NCBI GenBank assembly: GCA_022225965.2
Contig: JAKJXP020000007.1
Span: 186,001-250,000 of the forward strand
Origin: Diatrype stigma
Lineage: Eukaryota > Ascomycota > Sordariomycetes > Xylariales > Diatrypaceae
DNA length: 64,000 nucleotides
Direction of reading: 5' to 3'
How positions within the stretch are numbered: position 1 is the first letter of the stretch; each line of letters opens with the position of its first letter. The notes under the pieces were generated by a model. It had not been told where the DNA came from, ran no database searches, and was given only the letters and a program-made list of their open reading frames with translations. Positions 1 through 11,984 of the stretch are shown here, in pieces. Made by a program: the position numbers and the translations under genes.

Positions 1-71
1 CAAGTTGCCTTACCTTCCAACTAATACCTAGTCTTTCGAAAAGCAGACCTTCATCATCCTGTTGATTCCCC

Positions 72-1664
72 TCAGCATAAAAAATGAGGGGGTCTCGACA
101 CGGAGGCATTCCTTCTCTTCTGCTGCCTCTGCACACGCCGCGGCGATGACATCTCATCCCATGCAAATTTGGCTTGAGAGTTGAGGAGCACATGTCCCTT
201 CATGACTCCGTCTCCAATGTAGAAGGCGGGCCACACAGCGCGCCGGACGTCTAGGAAAATGGAGCTCGGTGGTTCGTCCTCCGCCTGCACGCCATTGGTG
301 GTTGGAGGCGATTCCTCTTGGTCCCTGTCGCCGTTCCTGTCCGGGTCCCGACCGTTCTTCTTTCCTGTTCCATTCGTTTTCGGGCCTCCATTTACCTCTG
401 GCACTTTGTCTTTGCTAGGTACCGTCAAGCGTATGGGTACCCAGTCCTTGTCATTGAAGACCGCGGCTGTATCCTCCATGGGGTTGAAGGAGGGCAATAC
501 AGGATGCACCTTGACTTCCGTCTGGCGGATGAACTCCCAACATTCGACTGCGGCCTTGCAGACCTCCTGGAGATCAGCCTTGAAAGCATTCTGTTTTTCC
601 TCGCGGACGAGGCAGCCAAGGGTTTTGTGAACTGCCTCGAGAATCTCTATGATACGCTTTCGTCTGATTTTCTTCTGCTGTTCGGGGTCGACACTGAGCA
701 ACACGCTCCGCAGGTAAACCTCCCGGGCACTGTCGGTGTTGGACAAGGAAGATAGCAAGTTGGTAATCTCCCCGGCGTCGGGATCCACGTACATAGGTAC
801 GAATATGTGCCCGGCAAATCTTGATCCTAACGCACCCACGCAGGCTGCCATCCGCATCTGTCTGGCCTCTTTCGAGTTCGATGCCGGCAGGGGCAACCAC
901 TTGAGCTTGTCATGTAAGTCCGCCCAGAGGTCGGCATTGTCTAGTGTAGCCTTAGGCAGACCATCGCTGAAAAAGTTCGTCGCAAGTTTGTGGACAGCCT
1001 CGAACACGTTGTTCAGCTTTATGCCACTAGGATAGGGGGGACAATTAGCAACGTGTAGTTATAGTGGGTTGGTGGAAGTGGACACCTACATGACGTCTTC
1101 AGGTGCGCTTTGCATGACACATGACCATTGCTTGAGTGCGTCTAGATCCTTGCTCAATACCGAAACCTCATTGCTCTTCTGCTCGAGTGCTGTACTGGTT
1201 TGCTCGTAAGTGGCGGATAGACTGTTGTGACTCTCATTCTGTTGTTGAACCGTATCCTGGAGCGCCTTTATCTGGGCATTGGCTGCCTCCAACTGCTCTT
1301 GCAGGCTTGTATTCGTTTTGGCAATCTCTGTCAACCGTTCATCCCGTTCAGCCACTTTGGACTTCTCGGCGTCGAGCTCACTGGTGAGTTGAGTATTTGT
1401 CTCCACCAGCGTATTGATCCGGGTGGTGTGTTCGTTGGCTTTGCTTCTCTCGACATCGAGTTCCATCTGTAGGATACTGATGTTTCGGGAAAAGACCTTC
1501 TGTTCGGCATATGATTCAAATCTATGCTGTTCAAGCTCCTGTTTCATTGATGTGTTCTCCTCTAGACATCTCTGGACTGCGTCGAAAGAGGAGTCTGAGG
1601 TGAAGCTAGTGATGAGCCCGAATAGGGACTTCAGGTTGTGCAAGGAATCAAATTGGGCAGTCAT
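72..1664 (-). CDS. Coiled-coil protein of unknown function, two exons
   Basis: I do not recognise this family. Two exons, complement(1090..1664) and complement(72..1026), join across a 63-bp intron. The donor GTAGGT directly follows an AT, the acceptor is CCTAG, and the phase is kept, giving 509 residues. Residues about 25-180 are Glu/Gln/Lys/Ser-rich with heptad-like spacing and no proline, a clear long coiled coil. The middle part (about 200-360) is mixed helical, with an R-R-K-R cluster. The last ~130 residues hold a low-complexity Asn/Gly/Asp/Lys linker and a short folded tail. There is no signal peptide or membrane segment. The start is the first ATG of the coiled-coil exon. A cytoplasmic scaffold or cytoskeletal protein is possible, but that is inference only. 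Confidence 0.72.
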
Positions 1665-4232
1665 CTTGATCGGCTAGTATCCATGAACACGTAAGAATAA
1701 TTCTTTGCAGTAGGATGGATTATAGATTTGTTTGGGGGACGCAGAGTGGACTCTGAGTAGCATGTCAAATGCATTTCATTTCATGTATTTATAGGCTGGC
1801 TCCATCTAGCTTCATGGATTGTCATGAGGCTCAAGTTCATATGCCCTGAGATGCCAGCCTGATGATCAAATATTAGACGGCCTGCTGCATCGTACATATG
1901 TGACAATGCAAGAAACACTCCCGTTGCTCCTCACTTAGCTTGCCACATCAGAACGATGTCAAAGCAACCCTCTGACATGTGGAATGGCCATTGCTCTCGT
2001 CTCCGACCAACGTCGCATTCGGTCAGTGAGCCTGCGCAGATGATATCAATAAAACTAGTGACCAAATCAGAGATCCTAGTGGTAGCCCGATCATCCAGGG
2101 TTTGGTTGCGGCCCGATGTGAAGCGATTCCAATGCCCTGCCTCATTGATGGTGGCATCAGTGTGTTATCCGCGGTAGGATCGGTTTCCACCGGTTAATCC
2201 TTAAGGCACAACACCATCCTGGAATCCTCACATTGCATCAGGTATGATGATTGGGTGCCAAGCTCCGCCACTTAAGCTCCTCTTATTGGCCTGTTAATGG
2301 TATTTCCATCCAACACTTGCACAGTTAACATGGTCGGCTGTATGTTTCGTTGCCCTGCTTCCGATGACAGGTTCCCATTCAAAGCAGCAGCCTACACACA
2401 TTGTAGTCGTGCGTCGTATAGCACGGCCAATTCTATACTATGTGTGAGTTGTGCATATGCGCATCTCCCAATGCAACAAATTCCAATCAAACTGGTCTCA
2501 TGGACACTCCGTATGGTCTCTTCACGCAATCGTTGGGTTCCGTTCTGTCGCTCGTCTGTTACCTTGGGGGTAGAGTACGTTCACCCTATCATTCTGCTTA
2601 AAGGGGGGTTTAACTGGAGCCCGTCATAGAAGAGCATTGTACAGAATATCTACTTTGAAGATGCATCCCCTAGTCTCCCCCAAACTCCCCCTCCATGTCC
2701 AGAAAGCTCTCTAAAGCCCACTGCAATAAAAACACCATCGAATCAAGGATCACCCCATGGAAACTAAGTGGGAAGGGCAAGCAATGACGAGATGTTGGTA
2801 TGAAGATTATTTCTACCTGATGGGCTTGGCATAATACTAGATTCGCATGCAAGTCATTCGTAAGATAGCAAGATCGCTCCTATGATCGTATAATTGGCGA
2901 CTACTGATTTGGGCACATACGTCCCTCGGTAAGCAACAGCTTCTCGAGATCAGTGAACTGTCCGCCCCCACGCTATCCGCTTACCTCCTGGCCCCATGGA
3001 TAAATCAACGTCGCAATAAACAACAAGGCCATTGGCGCAACAAGCATTTTCCCCTCCGCCATGACTCATGTCATGAAACGTCAGACGGGTCATAATTTAA
3101 CCTTTTCGTGAGTAAGGCAGTAGTTTTTACAGAAGATATGAATAACTGAAAAGCTTTTTGTGAGATATATGATTAGATTCTCGTCCATTTGATCAAGTGA
3201 CGTACGTATATGGAAACGAGAAACGTTATGTCTTGATCCATACTACCGCAAATAGTAAGAAAGAGGTTCGCTTTTGGTCGTCGGCTGAGACGACGTTCTT
3301 TGAAGCTGTGGATCTTGGTGGATGCAGTGGAGTAGTTATGGGGTGTGTTCAGGGGAGATCTCCGATATAGATGATACCATCCCCAATAAACTATCTTGGC
3401 TCATGAATCCACTTGGATGTCGTGCGGAACAAATCGCTACAAATGGAATCAGGCTTGGAGACACTATGATGGTTGGTCCTGCGCGAGATCTCGACAGCAA
3501 CATTGATTACTCTTACTTGATAACGAAACCTCCACCTAAAACTTCGATCAAAATCGCTTCCTTCAGCTAGTGAATGTTGCATTCTTTTTGTTTCATGGAC
3601 CATTCAAGTCTCACATGCTCATTCCAGCTTGTCTAATTGGTTTCTTCGCTCTGGAGACTCAAAACCTCGCCCGGCGCCCCATAGAGCCATAGACACCTCC
3701 GTTTCCTATTCATGTCCAGTTTAGGGTGATCACTTCATATTCTCCAATGGATCCACGTCTCGGAAGGAATAACTAAAGCCAGTCTATTTCACAATACCAG
3801 TTATGAGAGGATCATGTCTCCAGATATGCGCCATTTAATGCATCCCATTGGACAGTCTCTGCTAGGAATGGTGATGAGGTTTCGGTGTCGAGATATACCG
3901 AGAGCATTGTTATAGCGCAGAGGCTAGATCCAAATGCACGTATCCCATGTCCAAGCCCGCTTAATGTGTCTACCCCAACCAGATTCAAGGCCAAAAAACC
4001 TGGAGAATCCCTGCAAAGCGGTGTTGTATAGCCCCAACTTCTCTTGGGGAACACACTTTATGCGTCCCAATCGGACAATCCGATCTTGAACGTGGCAGGG
4101 GAGCTAGCTGCGTATATATGCGATGTCCACGATGTAGTTGATGGTTTCACGGTTAAGGGGCTTTCACAGCTATGAGGTGCATGGAAAGAACCATTCGTCA
4201 CCTAGGAGTTTCTATGAACGCACGACGTAACT
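1665..4232. other. Intergenic region without a recognised gene
   Basis: This 2.6-kb stretch separates the coiled-coil gene from the GH43 gene. Only short unrelated open frames are present, none with splice signals or a family motif. It is AT-richer than the flanking coding DNA. An open frame of about 75 codons on the + strand (about 3800-4030), rich in Ser/Thr/Asn, has no upstream start in frame and no clear partner exons, so it was not called. Confidence 0.6.
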
Positions 4233-5827
4233 ATGAGCCATTTGACTCTTTTGCTGGGTGTTTTGGCCCATGCATTGATCCCCTCGATACTTGCATTTAC
4301 GAATCCTATTAGGACATTCAACGGCAGTGATCCCTTTATGGTGTACTGGGATGGCATGTAAGAAGCCCAGAGAGTCTACGAAATAACAGAATCAGCTGAT
4401 GCATAGAACCTAACTAGGTATTATTTGACTACTACAACATGGTCCGACGTTGAGATTGTAGCCGCACCCACGATCGAGGGTCTCAAGACAGCCATTCCAC
4501 AGGTTATCTACACGGACACCACGAACCCACAGTTTGCAGCAAACTGGTAACTACTTCCCCGAATCATTTTCATCTCATTTCTGAAGTGGCTCAGTAGACC
4601 ATACGGCTATCAACCGAAGCTTTTATCCTTGAAACACACCTTAAATCTCCCAATCCAGGACCAATAAACCATTAGCTAACCCCTTTGATGGAAGGTGGGC
4701 TCCAGAAATATGGCGAGTCAACGGTCGATGGTGGTACGTATAATAAAAGCCCCGAGACTTCAATATTCTGGTGTCTAATAGTCTCTTCGGATCTAAATAC
4801 TAACCAGTTGGCGTAGTGCGTATTGCGAATGCTTTGATCCAGGACAGCGTGATCTATCACTGTTGTGCTGAGTACCCCCCTTTTCCCCCCATAATTCCCT
4901 ACCCCTGTTTTGATCACAGCCACGCAGACATTGATAACTAACATTCAAGCATCAGACATATACTTCAGCACCAGCGAAAAGCATGATTCGTGGGATCAGA
5001 TATTACCTTCACTGCGGCTGTGGGTTCTGGAAGGCGGCACAGATACGCCGCTCTCATCTCCTTACAGCTTGGTGTCCGAAATACGACCTGCCAATTATCA
5101 TGGCGGCATGCTGGATGGAGTATGATATCAACAAAAATCTGCATCTCAGCTTTTGGCAGCTGACCAAACTCTTTATCAGACTATCTATGCCATTAATGGA
5201 AAAAACTACTTCTTCGTGAGTATTAGCACCACCATTCCAACGTCACCTTTAGCTCACTAACACCTCCCGCCCTAGTACTCGTCGGTAAACGGAACCGAGT
5301 CGCCCAAAGGTGCTTCGTTATGGATCTCCGAAATGACGTCTCCGTCCGAAGTCGGACCGGCGACGATGATCTCCTTCCCCTCGCTCGCCTGGGAGACGGA
5401 CCCCAGCGCCGTGATCGAGGGCCCGGCGGGAATCACGTCCCCCGACGGGACGGTCTTCATCGTATACTCGGCTAACAGCTGCAACACGCCCGACTACGCG
5501 CTCGGCGCGCTCCAGCTCCGGGCAGGCGACGGCGCGGATCCGTTGCTAGCGTCGTCGTGGACCAAGCTGCCCGAGCCGCTGCTCACGACCAGCGTCGAGA
5601 ACGGCATGTACGGGCCCGGCCACAACGGCTTCTTCAAGAGCCCCGACGGCTCGCAGGACTGGATGGTCTTCCATGCGAACCGCGACGCGGAAGGCAGCTG
5701 CGACGCGCACCGGCAGACTTTCGTTCAGCCGGTGCAGTGGGACAGTGATGGGAGGCCGAAGCTGAACCCGCCTGTTGCTCCGGGTGTTGAGATCGTGCCG
5801 CCCTCGGGTGAGAGCGCTGGAGCGTGA
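4233..5827 (+). CDS. Secreted glycoside hydrolase family 43 (arabinofuranosidase/xylosidase-type), one abnormal junction
   Basis: Likely cleaves arabinose or xylose from plant hemicellulose outside the cell. Six exons fit: 4233..4357, 4418..4546, 4695..4737, 4958..5119, 5180..5215, 5276..5827, giving about 348 residues. Residues 1-21 form a signal peptide. All three GH43 catalytic carboxylates are visible: Asp33 in SDPFMVY (base), Asp152 in MLDG (pKa modulator) and Glu213 in IEGPAG (acid). A GHNGFF motif supplies the family's conserved His. Four introns are ordinary GT...AG. The third (about 4738-4957) is not: keeping frame between RWWY and IYFSTS needs GT...AC or AC...AG ends, and canonical ends break the frame. 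The gene may therefore use a rare intron or be recently damaged. The last exon is clearly GC-richer than the earlier ones. Family call firm; exact substrate and functional state open. Confidence 0.75.
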
Positions 5828-6669
5828 AAGACGGGAGGGTAAAGAATCCTCGGGCTAATATGTATTCACGATGGCTACTAAACCTGCTTTACCCGACCTC
5901 TGTATACCTAGGTAGCTTAGTAAAGACTAAATGGGGCATGGTCCAGACGTCGGTTCATTCGGGCGTCAATCAAATGCAGAGGGGGTACACGCAAGGCATA
6001 AGAGGTATTTTTTGAGATCAAATATTTGTACTTCGTAAAGGTGTCGAGAGATTTAGGGGGGTGTAATCAATCGTGGCTTTCCTCAGAGTATTGATTGCAA
6101 TGTACCTCCAATCAATGGTGATGAAAAGGGGTAGGGTCAATAATACATACAGGCATGCAACCCCTGTAACAGAGCGCTAATGAGTGGTACCGTAAGTGGT
6201 CTCGCTTACTGCCTGGCCCAACTGGAGCTACAGAAACAGTGACGAAACAACGTAAAAGAATCGCAGCATCTTGTTCAAGAGCTTTTATACACTAATCCAT
6301 ATGTACTTTATATGTTCGAAATTACTAATCCTACCCGTTATTATCACAGTAAAGGATTCCAGGGGCCGCAGACGATTCTTCAAGCAATTTAGAGCGTCAC
6401 GGACTAACTATGTAGTGCGTGCTGAGAGAGAAGCCCCGCGTGTCGCCCCTGAGATTACAGCACTACGCCGGCAACGATAAAAATGAGACGAGCCCGTCAA
6501 TGGTGACTACCATCCCTTTCCGAAGGCGACGATTTACTGAGACGGGGGTCCATGCCAGTGCCACGCCACCAGGTTGAACTACATGGAGCCATACAAATCT
6601 CCAGTTCCCAGATAGTACCGAGCTGTAAGCCTTCTCAGGCGGCAGCGGCCCCGTACTTACGCTCTATTC
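5828..6669. other. Convergent intergenic region between GH43 and FAH genes
   Basis: 840 bp holding the 3' ends of two convergent genes. A TACCTAGGTA word lies at 5905-5914 and a TACTTCGTA word at 6029-6037. I see no gene. Confidence 0.6.
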
Positions 6670-8123
6670 TCATTTGGGCGGAAGGATGCGACCAACACAG
6701 CTTCCGAACCCCACCCGTTCGCCGGATTTGCCACATGAGCCGCGCATGGTGACCGTATCGCCATCCCTGAGGAACCGACGCACGTCCATACCGTACAAGA
6801 GGACGTCCTTCTTGCCGCCGTCGCTCATCTCCAACAGGCTACCGCTCTGGTTCGGCCCCGGCCCGCTGATCGTGCCCGAGCCCAACAAGTCGCCGGTCCT
6901 CATCGGACAGCCGCCGAGGGTGTGGTGGGCGATCATCTGGGGAAACGACCACAGTAGGAATTTCGAGCTCGTGGTGCTGATGGTGGTCACATCGCCTGAG
7001 GGAGCTACATGAAACTAAGGTTAGAACTTAGAGGCTTTCAAAGCGGCGACGTCTTTTTGTTTTTCGCTTTTCTCTCATTTCCCTTCTTTTTCCTCCGACT
7101 AAGGACAAACTCACTCTCAAGGTCTACCTCCAGCTCGATATCGAACACAGAGTCCTTCCTGCCCTCCTTCAGGTAATCCTGCAGCAGCGTCGCGTTCTCG
7201 ATAGCGCCCGCCCGGAACGGCTCCAGCGCATCGGCCAGCACGACCCACGGGCTGACGGTGGAGGCGAAGTTCTTGCTGTTGAACGGGCCCAGCGGGACGT
7301 ACTCCCAGGTCTGGACGTCGCGGGCGCTCCAGTCGTTCAGCAGCACGTAGCCGAAGACGCGGTCCTCGGCGTCGGCGACGGCCACCGGCTCGCCCAGCGC
7401 GTTTGGCGTCGCGATCAGGCACCCCAGCTCGAGCTCGAAGTCCAGCCGCCGGCTCGGCGCCGCCGTCGGCTCCCCGTCCAGGAGGATCTGCCCGCGCGGC
7501 CGCCGCACCCCCGTCCCCGAGACCACGATGCTCGACGCCCGCCCGTGGTACCCCACCGGCAGGTGCGTGTAGTTGGGCTGCAGCGCGTGCTGCGGGCCCC
7601 GGAACATCGACCCCACCGCGTGCGCGTGGTGGTAGCCCGCGTAGAAGTCCGTGTAGTCGCCGATGGCCATCGGCAGGTGCATTGTGACTTCGGCGGAGTC
7701 GCGGACCAGCGCTCGCCGGCGCAACTCCTCGTTGTCGCGCAGCACCTCCGGATGCCGCGTCTCCGCTGACAGCAGGTCCTGGAGCGCTGCCCGGACAAAG
7801 CGGTGGGCTGGCCGGCCGAGCGCGGCGAACGCGTTGAGCGTCGGCTGGGAGAAGATGGCGGCGTAGTCGGGGGCGGGGGCGGGGGCGGGGGCGGGGAATT
7901 CGTCAATCTCCTTGCCGACGGGTCGCGGCGGTCGCGGCGACGACGACAAAAGCTGGGCAACCCTGGGGTCTGAGCATAGGACTTTCAGATCTAGCACGTG
8001 GGAGCCGATAGCGGTGGCGGCGTGGGGCGCCACGTTATCCACCGTGCTGATGATGCCGAACGGGATGTTCGCTAGCGAGAACGGACTGTCCGGAGACACG
8101 TCGGGAACCCAGGTTGATGCCAT
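6670..8123 (-). CDS. fahA: Fumarylacetoacetase (fumarylacetoacetate hydrolase)
   Basis: Hydrolyses fumarylacetoacetate to fumarate and acetoacetate, the last step of phenylalanine/tyrosine catabolism; cytosolic. Two exons, complement(7115..8123) and complement(6670..7004), join over a 110-bp GTGAGT...GTAG intron to give 447 residues, slightly longer than the usual ~420. Diagnostic motifs are present: DYTDFYAGYHHA (metal Asp and catalytic His), LDFELELG (two metal Glu), NDWSARDVQTWEYVPLGPF (metal Asp), the HHTLGGCPMRTGDLLGSGTISG block and the catalytic Glu in SLLEMS. Residues about 77-85 are a Pro-Ala run encoded by a GGGGGC repeat (about 7868-7904), which with other inserts explains the extra length. 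The homogentisate dioxygenase and maleylacetoacetate isomerase genes that cluster with it in Aspergillus nidulans are not in this window. Symbol follows the Aspergillus orthologue. Confidence 0.95.
7868..7905. repeat. GGGGGC hexamer repeat coding for Pro-Ala
   Basis: A run of GGGGGC units (seen on the + strand) lies inside the FAH reading frame and encodes alternating Pro and Ala in a non-conserved loop after the N-terminal domain. Length is a multiple of three, so frame is kept. Confidence 0.85.
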
Positions 8124-9178
8124 CTTGTCAATGTGCCCTCCGCGGTGAGAAACTCTCGATTATTCCAATCTTTGTGATGAAGCGTAGTTGATTCTCACAA
8201 ATAAAAGTCTCCAACTAAATACCGTGTAGACAAGTTAGTTACCTGCTCGGCTCTTGCAGGACTACCGAGGATAGCCGGCGTGAACCGTCTTCACAGTAGG
8301 CTTACACTGTATAGAAACTGTGCGCCTTCGTCCCCCTTAACCACGGGACTTGTCGTGTCGCCATGTGAAGCATTTCTGGGGAAGTTATATACACTGAAGT
8401 AGCGTTTCGTTAGAACTCGTTAGAGCTTCGTAGCCCGGCAATATTTTGCTATCGCGGCGTTATAATGGTCTGGTGTACATCTTGTTGGTGTCAAATGGTT
8501 GCTAATATTTCACCTTTGCAAGTAGAGACAGTCCTTGGTACATCTTGATCAGGCCAAACCTGTTGAAACAAGATCATTCGTCTAAGTCTGTATGTCTTGA
8601 TCCTTATATGCTGATATTCTTATATGCTGATAGGCAACCTTGCCTCCAACCCTTTTCCTTCTTGGCGTCTTGGCGGAGGACCTCTCTTTGGTTCAGCATC
8701 ACCCATTTTCAGTTCATCGACGACGACTGCTTAACTTCAGTGAGTGTCCTTCCACCATGAAGGCATGGTCACAAGGTTCTTGTCACGATATAGGCAACTA
8801 TGCGTATCTCAGTCTGGTTCTAGCAGGGCGGCGAGAAGCAGGCCAAGACTGTGGTTAGCAAATCGAGAATGACGGCTAATAGTCCTTAGTGGGTATGGGT
8901 TACACTGCGAGGGACACCCTGCATATTGGCAATGGAAACAGGAAGGTGGGCGGCCATTGGCATGCATTGGGTTCGGACTGTGCTTTGTCGCATCAGTTTC
9001 CTACTGACAGGAACGGGAAAGAGCGCCTTGTGTGGCATGGGTCTGCAATGCTAGATTGAAACTGTGATGAATTCTCGTATAATTGAACACGAGAAACCCA
9101 TCGTCGTCTTCTCCAGATTCTCTCTCTTTTACACATATCTAGGCCCCGCGGTGAACTCTGCAGTTTGCCTCTTCTGAT
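8124..9178. promoter_or_regulatory. Bidirectional intergenic region between FAH and carboxypeptidase genes
   Basis: The two genes point away from each other, so this 1-kb region must hold both promoters. No coding frame with family or splice support was found in it. I could not assign specific factor sites. Confidence 0.5.
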
Positions 9179-11315
9179 ATGCGGCATTTCACCATGAAGA
9201 CGCTTATCTTACAGCTCGCGCTTTGCGTCGCCCCCTTGCTGGCGGCGGGAATCAACAAGCGCTACTCCGCAGAACGGGACGGCATCCTGTATAACGTTTT
9301 CGAACATGCGGCGACGGGGTCGAAGCTCGAGTTCGTGAAGGACTCGGGCATCTGCGAGACCACGCCCAATGTCACGCAATATTCGGGATATCTGACCGTC
9401 GGTGATAAGTAAGTAACTTCCCAAGTATTTGTTAGCCCTCTTCTAGCATGTTTCGAGAGCAGCCTTCTCTATCAACTGGGATTATTGCTTCGGGAACATG
9501 GTTTGGAATTTTCGGATCATTGCTAGGTCTGAAAGAAGCAATAGCTAATCCCGAGTGTCTAGTATGAACATGTTCTTTTGGTAAGAGCCTTCAAGCTGTA
9601 TTACCCGACATCTGGTAGTCGTTGGGATACGCCAGAGTGTCATCAGAATGAATCGCTTATGAGGCGTCCATAGGTTCTTCGAGGCACGAAATGAGCCTGC
9701 CACCGCTCCACTTGTCGCATGGTTCAACGGTGGTCCAGGAGGATCGTCGATGAACGCATTGTTCCGAAGCAACGGGCCCTGCCAGTTCTACAACGGAAGC
9801 GATGAGCCGTCGTTGAACCCGAACAGCTTCAACGAGTACGCAAACATGATATACATTGACCAACCCGTCGGCGTTGGGTTTTCCTATGGCTCGGCGTGCT
9901 GCGAATCGACTGATATTGCTGCTGTTTACGTGTGGAACCTAATCCAGGCATTCTACGATAACTTTCCGGAGTACGAGAGCCGTGACTTCACCATCTTTGC
10001 CCAGGTATGCTTTTTAGTTGAAAGTTGAGACCTTTTTGTTACTGAGAGGTACTAACCAAAACCCAGTCTTATGGAGGACGCTATGGCCCCCTTTTTGCTA
10101 ACCATATCATCGAACAAAATGCTGCAGTCGAGAGTGGCACGGTGGAGGGTGAACACGTGAATCTTGTTACTTTGGCTATGAACGACGGCCTATATAACAT
10201 GACAGAGTGGTACATAGGCCTCATCGAGTACAGCTATTCCAACCCGTATCGACAGATCATTGATGATTCTGTGCGCGATGCGAGCTACGACTACTATAAT
10301 GAGACCTGCATTCCGGCCCTTGAGATCTGCTACAATACAGATGATAACGACGATTGCTACGAGGCCGATACCTTATGCAAGAGACTCCTGAGAAATATCC
10401 AGGTTGATAGCAATTTTACCTACGAGCAATACGACATCAGGGAGAACGCTGTACTCGCGCCTAATACATACGAAGATTATCTGTCTAGACAGGACGTGAA
10501 GGATGCTATTGGCGCGAGGGGCGACTTTGTACCGCTAAGCTCCGAAGTCTACAACAACCTTACGAGGGCTGGAGATTGTATGTTGCTTTTCACCCAGAAT
10601 TTCCCCCTTACATGACTGTGATTGGTCTGCAACTCTCATTGCTCGTTATTTTCTAGGGTCCTGTCCGCTCCGGTCACCTTATCGTGCCCCTATCCCCACT
10701 CCCCCATTATACAAACGATGAACATAGGCTGACAACGCACCTAGGGGTTCGCCCGTCGGCTGCACTTATTCCCTCCGTTCTAGAAGCGGGTGTCAAGGTT
10801 TTGATGTGGACCGGCGACGCGGACTGGATCTGCAGTTGGGAAGCCAACTCGCGTGAGGCTGATGCAGTCGTTTGGCCGGGCCAGGCCGAGTTTCAAGGTA
10901 AAACTCTGGAGCCGTATACCGTCGACGGCACAGAGAGAGGAACCTTCAAGAACGTCGAAAACTTTTCTTATATGAGGGTTTATGGCGCTGGCCATGACAT
11001 GTCATTCTACCGTAAGTGACATTTTGTTCTTTCTCTTTCGGTGGAGGATCCCCCACTTCGGTCGGATGACATTGGTTCTCAAAGGTATGTGTTGCGTGGC
11101 TAGTGCCCTAGTGGCACTACCCACACCTAAGCAACCGCCTTCTAGCACTCCACCTGCTTAGATTCCTTTGAATCTACATCATCAGTTTCTTTCCTGCAGC
11201 TGCTTTCTGCTTTGCACCTGCAATAGTATGGTTACTAACGAGAAGCACAGAGCCAGATCTTACGCTGCAGGTTCTCAGACAGATCGTGGGTGATGGACAG
11301 TTAAAGCCAACCTAA
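9179..11315 (+). CDS. Secreted serine carboxypeptidase (peptidase family S10), six exons
   Basis: Removes C-terminal amino acids from peptides in the secretory route or outside the cell. Exons 9179..9408, 9563..9580 (an 18-nt microexon), 9674..10004, 10067..10577, 10745..11011 and 11251..11315 join in phase to 473 residues. A signal peptide covers about residues 6-22; a second in-frame ATG at 9194 may be the real start. The oxyanion loop is WFNGGPGGSS (99-108). The nucleophile is Ser194 in AQSYGGRYGP, the Asp is 390 in GDADWIC and the His is 447 in GAGHDMSFY. Most S10 enzymes have Glu before the Ser (ESYGG); here it is Gln193, a change at a residue known to help bind the substrate carboxylate at acid pH. 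Many Asn-X-Ser/Thr sites fit secretion. The last intron (239 bp) is long for this genome. Confidence 0.92.
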
Positions 11316-11984
11316 AGGGTTGTCAGTCCTTGGACGCAACCTTGCTGCAATAACCATACTTGAGGTTACTTCGATATATCTTCTACACGCAGATTTCAAG
11401 ACGACATATGTTTATAATGCTTAAATATCAAGTTTCTTAAAAACGCATCTGATCAAAATAAGTCTTCGACATAAGTAATGATAGAATCATATATTAATAG
11501 TGAGCCGTCGAATTGATCATATATTGGGTTTTGCCCATGGGCCTTTTAATATTCCGCATGAATGGTAACATTTGGGAGGTTAGCATTAAAGGCCTTAGTA
11601 CCAGGAGCGATAAAACAGCTACAATCTTGGTCAGGGGTTGCCCTGGCCTGATTATTGGTAGGGGGGTACCATTCTTCCAAGAGGCCACTTGTTTTGGCAT
11701 GATATTTCGCGATTCACGTACGACAACCCATTTCAGCTTCAACTTCCAGAAAACCCGATGACCCTTTTACCCCTTTGTTTTGCTCCACTTTTGCCTCCTA
11801 CAAGTCCACTGCCCACGTACGTCCACCAATCTGTAGGTTCAAGAAGTTGACCCACGACTATTAATTTTTAATTACTACTCTATAACCCCGTGCGGGTTTT
11901 GTTGATGACTATTTCCATGTGGAAATCCGATCGAACTGGCTTGAATGGGCCTAAAGTAACAGCGATTAAATACGCCTTGTGGAA
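11316..11984. other. Convergent intergenic region
   Basis: 669 bp between the stops of the carboxypeptidase and NmrA-like genes. It is AT-rich and carries two overlapping ~80-codon frames on opposite strands, without motif or splice support. I see no gene. Confidence 0.6.

Noticed and set aside
2297..2629. 110-codon frame in the first intergenic region
   Set aside because: Composition does not look like a protein (irregular Cys/Ser/Met), with no motif and no upstream context.
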